Source: Ceraceosorus guamensis
Lineage: Eukaryota; Basidiomycota; Exobasidiomycetes; Ceraceosorales; Ceraceosoraceae
DNA length: 64,000 nucleotides
Assembly (NCBI RefSeq): GCF_003144195.1
Contig: NW_020290009.1
Location: 132,181-196,180, forward strand
Direction of reading: 5' to 3'
Shown here piece after piece: positions 1-11,000 of this stretch. Position 1 is the stretch's first letter, and every line of letters begins with the position of its first letter. The notes under the pieces were generated by a model, which saw nothing but the letters and a program-made list of their open reading frames with translations, did no database searches and was not told where the DNA came from. A program made the position numbers and the translations under genes.

Positions 1-90
1 CGGCACCACGTCTTCGCTCGACGCTGCTGCTCGAAACGCTGCGCTGGCAGCATGTAGTCGGATGGAGCGCGAATTGAGCTCAGCAAAAGG

Positions 91-96
91 TATAAA
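91..96 (+). promoter_or_regulatory. TATA box of the first cysteine-rich peptide gene
   Basis: TATAAA follows a short A/G run, 106 bp before the ATG at 197, with a CT-rich stretch between them as expected for a fungal transcription start. The same spacing (100-106 bp) recurs in the next two family members, so the promoter appears to have been duplicated with the coding sequence. Confidence 0.6.
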
Positions 97-196
97 GGGG
101 GAACTTTGCGCCTTCAAACCTCCCTCACTTTCTTCACAGTCCAAGCAAATTGACTCGAAGCACTCACTCTACTATCAGCTGAACTTCAAACTCAAG

Positions 197-1327
197 ATGC
201 TCGCCTTCAAGCTGAACGCTGCTCTCCTGGCTGTCGTTGCCATTGCCTTGGTCTCGCCTGCCATGGGCCGCCCTTCGCCAGACGCCAAGGATGCTCCAAG
301 TGAGTACTGGGACAACGTGGGACGAGCGAGGCCTGTGACTGAACTGAGACTCTCCGCCGCCCCTTCTAGCTGCGCTTGTGGCGCGTGAGGGTGCTTCGGA
401 GTTGCGTGAGTAGAGAATCACCTCCTTGCTTTCATGATTTTCTGTCTTCCCCTTCGAGCATGTGAGCCGCTGGACACAGGATAGAGCAAAGCAGCGATTC
501 GTTCGTCGAGCCGTGCTCTAGTCTTCCCAATGACTGCAGCCTCCCAGCCTTGGCTGAAAAACAGCGCTCGGCAATGACGATCGGCCGGCACATGCAGACG
601 AGACTGACGAGCAAGCTCGTTGATGCATATCGTCCAATGCTCGTGCGCGGGACACACTCAAGGTGCCTCCTGCTACTACAGCGTTGAGCAGCACATTTGC
701 TTAGCTTGCGGTACCGGACTACAAGTGACTTGCCAGAATTGCGCATACAGCTCCTTGGGCTTGCTAGAAGGGCTCACGGTTAGTGGTATCGAGACTAGCC
801 GACTCGCCTGTCGTGTGGGGACATCGATGCGCGTGCACAGCGTAGAACGAGCAAAGCGAGAGCACATCGACGTGGCTACAAAGAGCTGCTACCCTTGGGC
901 ACTGGCGATATAGTCTCCTGTCGCCACTGCGGCGTTCAGCCGTTACGACTAGCGGGGCGTTGAGGGTCAGTCGCTGACGAGCAACGTGGCTTGCGCACAT
1001 GACTCCTTACTCGTGCTTAGTCACAGTGCGCCAATTGACCTACACGTGCTACGTCGACAATCAGAGGGGCGGAAAGTGCTACAATTGTGCCTACGGATAC
1101 GAACTCACCTGCCTCAATTGCGCGCCCAACTCCCAAGGCTGCTCGACAGACTAAGAGGTTAGTGCTGACGATTGTCTCCTCCGCGATTGCCAGAGCCTCG
1201 GTCGGCGTCGAACCCCGCAACGTGCTACTTCGCAGGTCCGAACGGTCCTTGCTACGACTGCAGCAGCGGGATCGAGCATCTGTGTGGCGACGGGTGCGCG
1301 GCCAGCAAGTACCTCTGTGGCCAGTAG
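197..1327 (+). CDS. Small secreted cysteine-rich peptide gene with three candidate terminal exons
   Basis: I do not recognise a named family. Exon 1 (197-299) encodes a signal peptide (MLAFKLNAALLAVVAIALVS, cleavage near AMG/RP) and ends in phase 1 at GTGAGT. Exon 2 (370-405) adds 12 residues and also ends in phase 1 at GTGAGT. Three downstream blocks could each be the last exon, and all enter in phase 1 after an AG: A from 663, B 1021-1154, C 1194-1327. B and C are both 134 nt and would each give a 90-residue preprotein. Each block carries the family framework C-x(6-9)-C-x2-C-x7-C-x(2-3)-C. B (TCYVDNQRGGKCYNC...) and C (TCYFAGPNGPCYDC...) keep a sixth cysteine just before their stop. A lacks it, reads on to 913 and looks degenerate. 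The true transcript could use one block, alternate between them, or belong to a decaying gene. A secreted, disulfide-rich role is inferred from composition only. Confidence 0.6.
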
Positions 1328-2380
1328 TTTCGACCGAGGCCAACCCACTCAAAGGTGTATGTGAAATATCAGACATCTGGCTACTTGCAAAGCGTCAGCA
1401 CTCACGACTCTTGTGACCGCCTCACTGACCTTTTACATTTATGCCTCCTGCTCATAGGTTTCGACCGCGCTCACCTTTTCTCCATAGCCAAGTCGATCAC
1501 GAAGGGTGAAGACAACCGATGCGGCGGGGTCGTTGAAAGCCTTTTAATACAACCTACGCTCCGAAGAAAGATCCGTGAAACCAAGAAAAGCCAATTCCCC
1601 CAAATCTCTCTCCATAAATCCGATCAAAATTTCCCCCACTCTTGTCTGAAATGTGTGCCCGGCTGCGACTCTTGTGCTACATCTTTCCCATACAAGGACA
1701 TTCCGCCTGCTCATACTCACACTGAAGAGATGCCGCTGCAGGCAAAGGATGTGATGGACACTCTCTCCTCTGCTTGGATGACCTGACGCGCTCAGCCTCA
1801 GGACGAAGGAGGTCGCGATGTATCGCATCGCAATGCGCTGAATGGGCAAAACTTGGTTGCGGCCATTTATTCCAGATTTACATAAATGGCGTAAGGCCTG
1901 TCTTGCGGGTATGGCTTGCTACCCAGGTCCGAGAGGCCTTCGTGTAACGATGATGGAGCAGAGGGTGAGAGCGAAGCTGGAGATCTCGGCCGTCGCCAGC
2001 TGGCTACAACTCTGCAAGGCACCTAGACTGTGAGAATTGGCAGCCGACTTCCGCCCGTACAGCGGCCCTAGATGATCGAAGGATCGTCAGCCGAAAGAAG
2101 GCAGGAGCATCCTGTTTCCTTCGATGCGCAGTTCACGACGTGTGGCGCTGTGAGAGACGTTGAATAACCAATACGCAAGTATGCCTGCGACCATCTGAGT
2201 AGTCGTTGTGGTCGGCTTTCCTATTCCGCTCATAAATATGCACTTTGGAACGCGGAAGTGCATCATCGCTATCGAAATGAAGCGCGCCAGATTGTTCCTT
2301 GGTGAGCGACTCGCACTGCCCATAGCTCAAGTCCTGCAATGTCGAAGAGTAGCTCTCACGTCGGGATCCCCTCGAAAAGG
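1328..2380. other. Intergenic stretch between the first two peptide genes
   Basis: About 1.05 kb with no supportable gene. Open frames here are short and lack signal peptides or family motifs. A cysteine-rich stretch near 1650-1690 (C-x2-C-x3-C-x2-C) could be a relic of a further peptide exon, but it does not fit the family spacing. Confidence 0.5.
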
Positions 2381-2388
2381 TATATAAA
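2381..2388 (+). promoter_or_regulatory. TATA box of the second cysteine-rich peptide gene
   Basis: TATATAAA preceded by GAAAAGG, 102 bp before the ATG at 2483. The context (AAAAGG then TATA) matches the promoter of the first gene, where AAAAGG precedes TATAAA. Confidence 0.6.
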
Positions 2389-2482
2389 GGCCTATCCACG
2401 GGTGTTGCTTTTCCTCTCATAGGCGGCAGGCTGACTTTCTCGCACCTTCCTTCCATACCTTCAATATCTTTGTTTGCTCAGC

Positions 2483-2959
2483 ATGAAGTTCTTCGTTCCC
2501 TTGAGCCTGACGGTGCTACTGCTCACTGCTCAGCTTGCCAGCCTTCCCCTGGCGATGGCAGCGTCGGTAGTCGGGGTCGGTGAGTAAGCATGCAGCTTGA
2601 GCTGTGCGGGCCCACATGAGGGATACCCAGCCATCGAGCGAGCTAGCAGCCAAGCTAACGTTGGCTCTCGAATCATTCTGCAGATGAGGTCAAGTCGCGT
2701 GACTCCACACCTGCTGAAAGCGGTATGCTAACCCAGTACCGTAAGTCGCGACTTCTTGGGTTGTCAAAAGCTGTTGCGGGCTTCGGTCTCTGCGTGCTGA
2801 AGGCTGCTTCCCATTCGTCGCTGTCGATCTGCATCGCTATGGGAAGTTTACAAGCGCTACACTTGCTTCATTGCTTCCGACGGGAGCTGCAGACTGTGTT
2901 GCTGCAACACTGAGGTCGATTGCAACCAAGTCTGCACGTCAAACCCTTCCCAATGCTGA
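2483..2959 (+). CDS. Small secreted cysteine-rich peptide, second family member
   Basis: Predicted exons are 2483-2579, 2684-2722 and 2847-2959, giving 82 residues with both introns in phase 1. Exon 1 encodes a clear signal peptide (MKFFVPLSLTVLLLTAQLAS...). Exon 3 encodes VYKR followed at once by YTCFIASDGSCRLCCC... and a stop after the last cysteine. The KR dipeptide is a likely kexin site, so the mature peptide would be about 33 residues with eight cysteines, fitting C-x7-C-x2-C-x7-C-x3-C-x6-C. The last exon is 113 nt, exactly as in the third gene. The 3' splice site of intron 2 (GGAAG) is weak and an alternative donor GTAAGT lies at 2741, so the middle join is the least certain part. Function unknown; effector, antimicrobial or signalling peptide are all possible. 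Confidence 0.65.
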
Positions 2960-3305
2960 TTGAAGAGGAAGCACCTGGCCCCGAGTGACAAGCTTCACGC
3001 CGAGCATCAAGCTCTCTCGCATCCCTAGAATTCAAATTAGATAACTCGATCCGCTGATTGGCAGGATCAATGTTCTTACGCCTGGTCAGTGCTGTTGACA
3101 TGAGCGCGACAGTCCGCATCGCAGCAAGTGAAGACCGCAGTCCGGGCGGAATGACTTGGTTGACCTGTGCTAGTGACGTCAAAGATTTAGCACCCGTTGT
3201 CTAAATGAAATGCTGACGTGCTCATTGCCTCGGATGCGGCTTCCGTGAGGCTTTTCCGGGTGCCCAAGCAATACTGCTGAGTCTCGTCGGGTCGGCCCAG
3301 CTGTG

Positions 3306-3311
3306 TTATAA
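3306..3311 (+). promoter_or_regulatory. TATA-like box of the third cysteine-rich peptide gene
   Basis: TTATAAG lies 100 bp before the ATG at 3406, the same position as the TATA boxes of the two upstream relatives. Confidence 0.5.
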
Positions 3312-3405
3312 GAGTTGGTCTTGAAAATGCACGACCAACATCCCCTACGTTCTTTGCTGCCACTCCTCGGCGACCTTTTCTCTTCTTGTCCCCTGCTACT
3401 CTACG

Positions 3406-3845
3406 ATGCAATTGCGCTTCCGCACCTTTCTCATTCTGGCTGTGCCAGCAATACTCGTCACAGCGAGGCTGGCGCGCTCGGCCAGCACGAGCTCAGACGG
3501 TCGCACAGGTACGTCCCAATCGATGTGATCGCGCACAACGCAGCGGGCCAATCTCATCTTGATCTTCATAGGCGCGCAACAAGAGCGTGGTGAGAAAGGT
3601 CTAGCGAAGCGAAGTGGCCAAACGTTGAGCACCATTATCGGTGAGTACGCAAGACAACAGTCATCCCTGCGCAAGGCTGCCGCAGACAAGGGAAGGGCTG
3701 ACGCATGATCGCGAACCGCAATGGCCGTGCAGATCCTCCAGGTTCGCAGTCTTGCTACCAAGAAGGTGGAATTTGCAGGCTTTGCAGTAACAGCCAGGTG
3801 GTCAATTGCCTGAAAGACTGCTCTGGCGTGTGCGGCCCACCATAA
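3406..3845 (+). CDS. Small secreted cysteine-rich peptide, third family member
   Basis: Exons 3406-3508, 3572-3640 and 3733-3845 give 94 residues. Both introns are phase 1 with good sites (GTACGT...CATAG, GTGAGT...GCAG). Exon 1 is 103 nt, as in the first gene, and exon 3 is 113 nt, as in the second. The N-terminus is a signal peptide (MQLRFRTFLILAVPAILVTA). Exon 2 contains GLAKRSG, a likely kexin cleavage site. Exon 3 carries SCYQEGGICRLCSNSQ and continues to a C-terminal VCGPP, giving C-x6-C-x2-C-x7-C-x3-C-x3-C. This is the cleanest member and defines the gene model for the family. The 3' end lies only 147 bp from the convergent TAF8 stop. Function is not known from sequence. Confidence 0.75.
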
Positions 3846-3992
3846 AGTAATAAGTGCCATGACGGCGACATCACATGCGAAGACGTGGCGTGATTGCTCC
3901 GAGAGGGTAGAAGACCGCAGTGAGAGGGGTTCTAGTGTAATAAGATAAATTGGCGTAGATTTGACCGTGCCATCCTTGCCTGTCAAAGTGCC

Positions 3993-6094
3993 TCATTTGC
4001 GAGCGGTTTTTGTGACTTTCTGAGATCTATAGTGAACCGCCTGCGGCAAAGGGTCCTCCTCCTCCACAGCGTCGGGCGTCCCACCATTTGCTCGAGGGTT
4101 CTGTGAAGTCAACGTGTGAGAGCCTCGTGCGTGAGAGGCATACACATCAGCAGGTGTAGGTGGGTAAACGAAAGGAGTAGAAGGCAACAATCCAGTGGCC
4201 GGTGTTTGTGGCTCGGTGTTGAAAGACGAAGCACGAGGCTGGAATTGCTCGCTGTCTGACCAGAAGATCGGTCCGCTCGTGCTTCCGCGCGGCGTGGCAG
4301 GCGTGAAACCTGTCCGGGTCACTAATGGACTCAAGCCTGCCGATCCAAAGGGGTCTGCAAAGGCGACGCTCGCGCTCCGCCGCTGCCTAGCTCGGGCCAC
4401 GGACTCGAACATTGGTGTCAGCATCGAGGAAGGGACCATGGCAGATTGAGGAATCGGAGGATTGGGGTAGCGTTCATCGGTTGCGATGGTGCTACCTGCG
4501 CCGACGGGCGCAGGGGAGGACGACACTGGAGGCCCCATCGATCCATGGCTAGTGGGGAATGAGGCGCCGTCAAACACCTCGCTCGCATTGCTCGACCGAT
4601 TGCTGCCTACCCGAAGACGAAGAGCCAGCTTTGCGCGCTTGCGCGGCTCGTTTGGCGTCGAGACATCTGCGGCGTCTGACGATGCGAGTGCATTGTCACC
4701 GGATGTAAGCTGAGACGGTGGCGGTGAGCTAAGCGGGCTGTCCGCCTGAGCAGCCGGCTGTGTGTTCGTCCTGGTGCGGCTGCGCGTCCCATAGTGCTCT
4801 TCAACCTTGCGTGGTGAGGCGGGTGCTACCTCCATAGATTTTGCATAAGGAGCCCAGGAAGATGCATCGGAGCGAGACTTCGATACCGCTCGAGCCCGCA
4901 ATTTCGAGCCCGAACTCGCCGCATCTGTACTTCTGATCAACCGAGCCAGCGCCTCTTGCGTGAGTCTCGAGTGCTCAAGTTTGAGCTCAACAAGCTCTAG
5001 CGGTCTGAGTGACGTGGAAGTAGATTGTGGGAACACCTGTAGATGCGAGCGCACGTCAGCTTCTGCGCGAAGGTGCAGCTGCGAGATGATCCTTGACGGC
5101 TCACCGGTGTTCGCTTCCACGTGTGGCCATCTGGGAACGCGGGCAGCCAAGCAGGTATCTCTTCGCACTGGACGTCATCCGCAAGCCTGGCTGGTACCCC
5201 AAAAACATGCTCAGGATTATCATCGGCGGACGTCGGCACTATCTTGTCACGTTGACAAGTAGCGCGTGCCGGCACTTGATGGGCGAAGCGCCTCCTCTTG
5301 CCAGACCTTGAGCGAGCATTGGCCTCCTCGTCCGACGCGCCATCTTCGCTGCTGCTGACGTGCAGGACTTCCAATTCTGACTCGCGCCGCTCACTGGACC
5401 CCAAGAATCCGCTTCCGAGCATCGCCCATGCTGGAGTGTTGCCAGCCTGCTGAGCTCTCTGCTCGCGCTCGGCTTCTCGCGCAGCGGCGGAGGCAGCAAA
5501 GTGCTGAAGGTTCCGCTCATGCCTGGTCGTCTCGCCTCGTTGCTCATCAGCAGCGCGAGTCATCTCGTCGACATTCGGCAACGGGGTCGGACCATGCGCA
5601 AAGTCTTTGAGGGCTTGCATGCTGAAAGCGTCACCGAGACTTTCGAAGGTGGAAGCAACATCGTGAATCTGCACACGCCTGGTCCGCGCTTGAAGTACTG
5701 AATACGCGCAAATCGTGGTGAAGACTGGGCGAGAGATGTGATGGGGTAAGCGGCAGCTCCGAGAGCATCAAAGGGCGGCGACAAATTTCTTACAGGCGTC
5801 AAAGTCCCTGCTGAGCCTGTCTAGCGCGGATGCGTCCACTTGCTCAAAGCCTGCCGACCTCAGCGCTGCGCCCATAACGGGATGCAAATCCTCCCACTGC
5901 ACATCATCTCGTTCGATATGAAGATCGGTCGAGTCCTGAGTCGACAACTTCTGATCGTCGGGCAATGACGATGGGTATATCCGCGAGGGAAGGGGAAGAG
6001 CGACAGCAATGCTTGCTGGTGGCTCCCACCTCTTCGTCGAAGTCGTGGAAGGCGCGACGATGGGTGCGACTGAGGGGCTTGGCATTGTGTCCAA
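3993..6094 (-). CDS. TAF8: TFIID subunit TAF8
   Basis: Exons (minus) 6094-5794, 5724-5105 and 5036-3993 encode about 654 residues, with introns of 69 and 68 nt. TAF8 pairs with TAF10 through a histone fold and tethers TAF2 within TFIID at Pol II promoters. The histone fold spans roughly residues 65-125: a helix with ALRSAGFEQVDASALDRL, then RTRRVQIHDVASTFESLG, the RT...V..xDV signature of the third helix. The TAF8 C-terminal signature WLPAFPDGHTWKRTP lies at about residues 293-307, just before the second intron; the following exon continues it with a helix rich in L and E. The last 300 residues are serine/proline-rich and probably disordered, much longer than in animal TAF8. The first-intron acceptor at 5725 was chosen because it restores the full length of histone-fold helix 2. 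Confidence 0.88.
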
Positions 6095-6699
6095 GTCACG
6101 CCTCTAATTTCAAGGTTTAGGTATATGACTGACGAGAAGGAGCAGGTGACCAGTCTGGCCTCGGCCAGGAGAGATGTCAGACTGAGGCCGAAGGCGGGAC
6201 CGGCATGGTGGATGGGGGATCTCTATGCTCGATTTGCGATTCAAAAGCGCACATCGCGTGGCGACGGCATCGCCGCCGTGGTGAGCTCTTCACCCGCGTA
6301 CCGCGCGTTGACGGGGATGGCGACGGTCTCCGCGGAATTTCCGGCGGCCCTGCTGCACATCGTCGCGTCCTCTGCATGCATGACTATTCAGCAGCCTCGC
6401 CGCCTCGCCCCCCGCGCGCCCCTGCACCCGGCAAGTCGGCACGTTAAGGTGATCGCGGCTGTCCTCCACCTCCTGGCTTGCACATGACGGAGCTGTACTT
6501 TGATCAAAGCCTTCTTCTCTCTCTCATCATTGTGGACGTACATCCACCCTATACGCTTAACAGACCATCAGAAAGAGACCCAACTGCAGGCCCCACGTCT
6601 AAAGGTAAGCTACCATCGAGGCATTCGAAGCTCTGAGTCTGGCAGCGCATTGATTGAGACACTGGGCATCTCACGTTTCGAGGCAAGGCGCACCCGATC

Positions 6700-8033
6700 A
6701 TGTCGCGCTCGCTACCAACGGCGCTCAAGTCGCTCATCAAAGCGCCCACATTCGCTGCGAGACCCTCGGCAGTACATACGGGCAAGACGCTGCCGCCTGG
6801 TAGACAATCGGGTCCCCTTGCTGGCCCGGGGGATGAGAAGTTGAATGCGCTATTTGACAAGATCGACCAGGAAGCAAAGGATCGCAAGGTGGGATGGAAC
6901 GAGTGGGGCTGCTTTGCAGTAAGTCTGGAAGCACCATGCGCTGCAGGCATCTTCGCGCTGCCTGGCCTTCTGCCAGATGGCTTACTCAGATGGATGCTTT
7001 GGGCACCTCACAGACCGCTACCCTCGTCACTCTGAACGCCAGCTCTTCCTTGGCGGCTTTGCACAGACATTCTGTCGCTTCGCCAGCTTTGCGACTCTCT
7101 CTGGAAGAGAAGCTCAACAGAGCTCAATTGATGAGAGAGACGGGTCTGAAGTGTATCGGTTTCATTGGCATACCTAAAGTGCGTGCCTTTCTCCATGTCG
7201 CTGTCTTTCTCTTTTGCAGCACACGTCACTTGACTGAATTCCTTCGATGTGGCCTGTGTCATGCTCTTTCGTAGGTCATCAATAATCTCGCTGCACTTCG
7301 CGCAGCTGTGGAAGAGGACAAGGAGCTAGTTCAGGCACTGCCCACGGAGCCGCGAAGGTAAGAGTGATGCTTCAAGGTTCAGCTGAAGAAAGTCAAATGT
7401 CACTTACCACCCTCTCTCTCTATACCTCGATCCTATCAGGAAAATCACGCCCGAGCTCTTGCCGCGAGTCGAAGAGGCGGCGAATGCGCTTTGGGACAAC
7501 ATCTACACTCCTCACTCCTCAAAGCTGCTCAAGATTCTGGGCAGATCGCACCCCGACTTGCCGGTCTTCATCGTGGATGGAGAGTACGGACCACTGTTCA
7601 GCCCTCCGCACACCTTCGCAGCTCCGAACCCACCCCCCAGTCTAGCCTCGTCTGAGGAGCCTCCTGCTCTGGAACCTGTCTGGGAGGTAGGAAGATTGAG
7701 GACCAGCTTGGTTGCTGTTGCGAGTCTTCGAGCACAGGGTGGAGTGGGACCTCAAGTCACCAGCCACGTCTGGGGTCTGCTCAAGGCCGCGTCGAGCTTG
7801 AAAAATGCGGAGACGCAGCTAGACAACGAAGAGATCGGGAAGAGGTGGCTGACGACCGAGGAGGGCGCGCTGTGGGTTGTCAGGACAGTCGACGGAGTGA
7901 GTGCCTGGAAATTCGCTTTTGGTGTTGGAGGAGTGCTGATGACTTAACTCCTCGCTGCTTTTCATCGCAGATTTGCGAGGCAGTCGAAGGCGCAGAAGTG
8001 GCCGAGACTGCTAGCCGCGAAAGCAAGCTATGA
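6700..8033 (+). CDS. AhpD/carboxymuconolactone decarboxylase-like protein
   Basis: Exons 6700-6918, 6990-7178, 7275-7357, 7440-7896 and 7971-8033 join in frame to 336 residues. The segment NRAQLMRETGLKCIGFIGIP followed by KVINNLAALRAAVEED, and later RTSLVAVASLRAQGG with SHVWGLLKA, look like the two helical halves of the AhpD/CMD fold found in fungal proteins of this kind. I cannot see the paired catalytic cysteines of true AhpD, so peroxidase activity should not be assumed. The basic N-terminus (MSRSLPTALKSLIKAPTFAA) would suit a mitochondrial presequence. The coding strand is divergent from TAF8, with 605 bp between the two starts. Family placement is by pattern memory and is only moderately secure; the gene itself is well supported by its five consistent exons. 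Confidence 0.6.
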
Positions 8034-11000
8034 TTTTGGCTGCCTCGATGATGAGCGGAAGGACTTTCACGCTCTCCGAACGCCGCTTCAGACGATGGCC
8101 TCAAACGAGTACGGACGTACTTTCTTAGCATCAATCAACGGCACAGCATTGGCGAGCTTTCCCATCGACGTTCAGCAGACTACGCGGGGATCGAGAGAGA
8201 AGACTCAGCCAGAAAACGAGCGACAGTCGCGTCTTTTGAGCGCCTGCACGCCTGACGAGACTCGTCATTGTATTCGACAAGAATTTTGAATGTGTAGGCT
8301 GCCTGAATCGCAAAACTGTTTGCACGTCCATACACGCGATCGTCGCTCAACGCAGTTTGTTTCCGTTTCCAGGCCACCTAGCTTGTCCACTCTTCGCCTC
8401 TCTGACACCCCGTGCTTGCTTGATGCCTATGTATACACGATGGTCCGAGTCGTGACGCAAGCGCCATGTATCTATCGGTCAGCTTCGCACATGAACTCCA
8501 ACTTCAAGATTCCGCCCATGCGCACGCTCCGCGAGATGTTGCTGTGGGTGGACCTTGAGGAGGCACATGACCGACGCGGTCCGTCTCCGGTATATAGCGC
8601 TATCCGGCTCGCAAATGACAGCGTAATCAGTACCAAATTCTGCTATGCGGAAAAACGACGTCTTTGCAGACGATAGGCAAAGGAAGGCGAGCTGATCAAC
8701 GGCCCGTCGACGATCTCAGATCAAGTCAATCCCAAAGCAAATTTCACAGACGGTCCGATGAGATCAGTCATCGAGCAAGGATTCGCGGAATTTCGGAGCG
8801 ATAAGCATGACGGTGAAGCTGCAGCAGTAGTGCACCATCCGGACGTCGCTCAAAAGCGTCGGGGCGAGATGAGTGTCGATGTCCGACGTCTCGTTTGCGC
8901 AGACTGGCGGGGGAGCGGGGTGTCCTTGTCGAGGCACGGTGGAACACGTTCATCCGCGCGGAAACGCTGTCGCAACGTCTTTCCCTCAGCATCTACACGA
9001 CTCTGCGTGCGAGCTGTTCAGGCCTTGATAGCTGAGGCACAGTGTCGTTAGTTCCATCTTCTTTTCGGAAGAACACGCCCCTACGGTGATGCACTTGACG
9101 GCTTCGTTCAATCACTATTGCGCCATTCATATCAAGTATGGCGGCTTGTGCTTCCTATCCGAAGTGCTGCGAAACGTTGTCCTAGAAGTCGACCTAGAGC
9201 CCTACTTCGTCCAACAAGGTGTGCTGGCACAAGTCCTGGCCTATGGAAGACGTATACCTGCCACTAGAACGCCGAAGTACAGTGACGAGGAACGCTAGAT
9301 CTCAAAAGTCCGAGGAGAAGAGCAAAGCGTGCTGCGTGGATGTCTTTCTCGCTGCGAGCATCACGTCGCGAGACTACAAGCGTATCCTATAGCGGACGGC
9401 GGACGTGGAGTCCTGAGTCAAAGGTAAGCATGAAAGCAATGTCCGTGCCCGGAGCGTGAGACGAGGCGTGGGTCAGTCACGATTCAAGAATGTGGATGCT
9501 TGCACACTAATTAATGTTTGCGTGTGTACGTAGCGCAGCGTCAGGAACGACATGCTGTAATTCAGTCGTCACCGGAAGGTTCGCTTCTTCTAATCACCAT
9601 GTGAATACAGTAGTGTGCTAACTAAAGCACGCTGTAATTGTTTTGACACGGTGTCCAGGCACAACTAAGCAGCTGACCACGTCGCTCTCACCACGATGGC
9701 GTACAAACATCATGCCGCAGCGCTTGCTCTTGCTCTTGCACCTAAGATTTTGAGCGCTTGAACCCCACGCATCGGCAAGGCATCGGACCGACGTGTGCAT
9801 GCTGCAAATCAGCAAAGATCTCCTCTCACGCCACGAAATCATGTCAGCGCTTCATTTTTAGACAGTCGTGAGTCTTGAGTCTGACGCCTATATAGCTTTT
9901 TTGGTCTGCTGGGTTGAGCATCCACAATTGCTGAAGCCTTTGCAACCGATGCACATGAATCAGGCTTCCACCACCAATTAATTAACCTCTGCTGAGCGAA
10001 GACGCACGTGTGTGCGTGTTGCATACCGCGCGCGTTGATGTGGTACGGTATGCATCGATTCCAGCACCACACCCGTATGCCCCAGATATGCAAGTTCCTG
10101 GTGGACGGATCGGATCGTGTTGGAGGTGCAATGGCTGTTGTGTCTGCACCACAACTATACCTTGCAAGGCGGCGACCAAGCTCGCACGAAGGATGGGATT
10201 GCCAGGCTGTTTCTCAGAAAGATCTCACGTCCGGCTGCGTGCCCTGCTCTTGTTGAAGTCCTTGGTAGAGGGAAAGAAGGCAAGGCCAAGTGGGACAAAA
10301 GATTGAGCTGGGCGTGATCAGTCTTAGGTCGCACGCCGACGGGGCCAATTGCGGCATCGGTTGGGTCAAAGCAGCTGTCCAAATCAAAATTACTTTCAGT
10401 TCGGATGCCTTAGTCAAACCTCTAGCTACGCCGCGGCAAAGATCTCTGCGTGCCCAGCGCGCCGACCCGGGGTCAGACACGGCGCGTCTCAGCGCAGGAG
10501 CATAGCCTAGCAGGAGGCGGATGCGTCGTGTTCCGACTCGAGGTCATAACACACATCAGGTGTGTCTATGGCACTCTGGCTCTCTGTTCAGCCAACAACA
10601 CCACAACGGAAAGAAGCAAGGACGGCTCACTACTGCTACTCAAGACTGCTACTGGCCCACCTAAGCCTCTAAGATCAACAATTTTGAGCCACTTTGCCCC
10701 CCTTCGGAACGTAGTAGCGGCGTCCCTACCAGGACACTCGGGGCCGGCACGGAATCGAACGCACTCGCCCGGCCAAGCTGGCTTATCAGCGTCAGGTATA
10801 GGATCTGCTCAGGTCAGCGGAACGATGCTGCCAATCCAATGTCATCGTCGTCACGCGCTCTCAGCGGTCCTCATGCACACATGCACAGGCGTAGCTAGGT
10901 GTGATGCCGCTCTTGGACGCAAATTAAATTAGATGAATGGAAGACGATTGCCGTCGGGCCGCCGCCTTCCCGAGGAACAACGCTTCACGCGCCCGAAGCC

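Noticed and set aside
1355-1786. Plus-strand frame with CLKCVPGCDSC
   Set aside because: No signal peptide, wrong cysteine spacing, and it continues as low-similarity sequence; most likely chance.
8290-9298. Short open frames after the CMD-like gene
   Set aside because: No splice signals, motifs or signal peptides link them; they look compositional.
10008-10256. Cysteine-rich open frames resembling the peptide family
   Set aside because: Cysteine spacing does not fit C-x2-C-x7-C, the frames shift, and no signal peptide or splice model could be built.
10735-10870. tRNA-like B-box (CGTTCGATTCC) on the minus strand
   Set aside because: The bases either side cannot form a five-pair T-stem, and I found no matching A-box, anticodon arm or acceptor stem.
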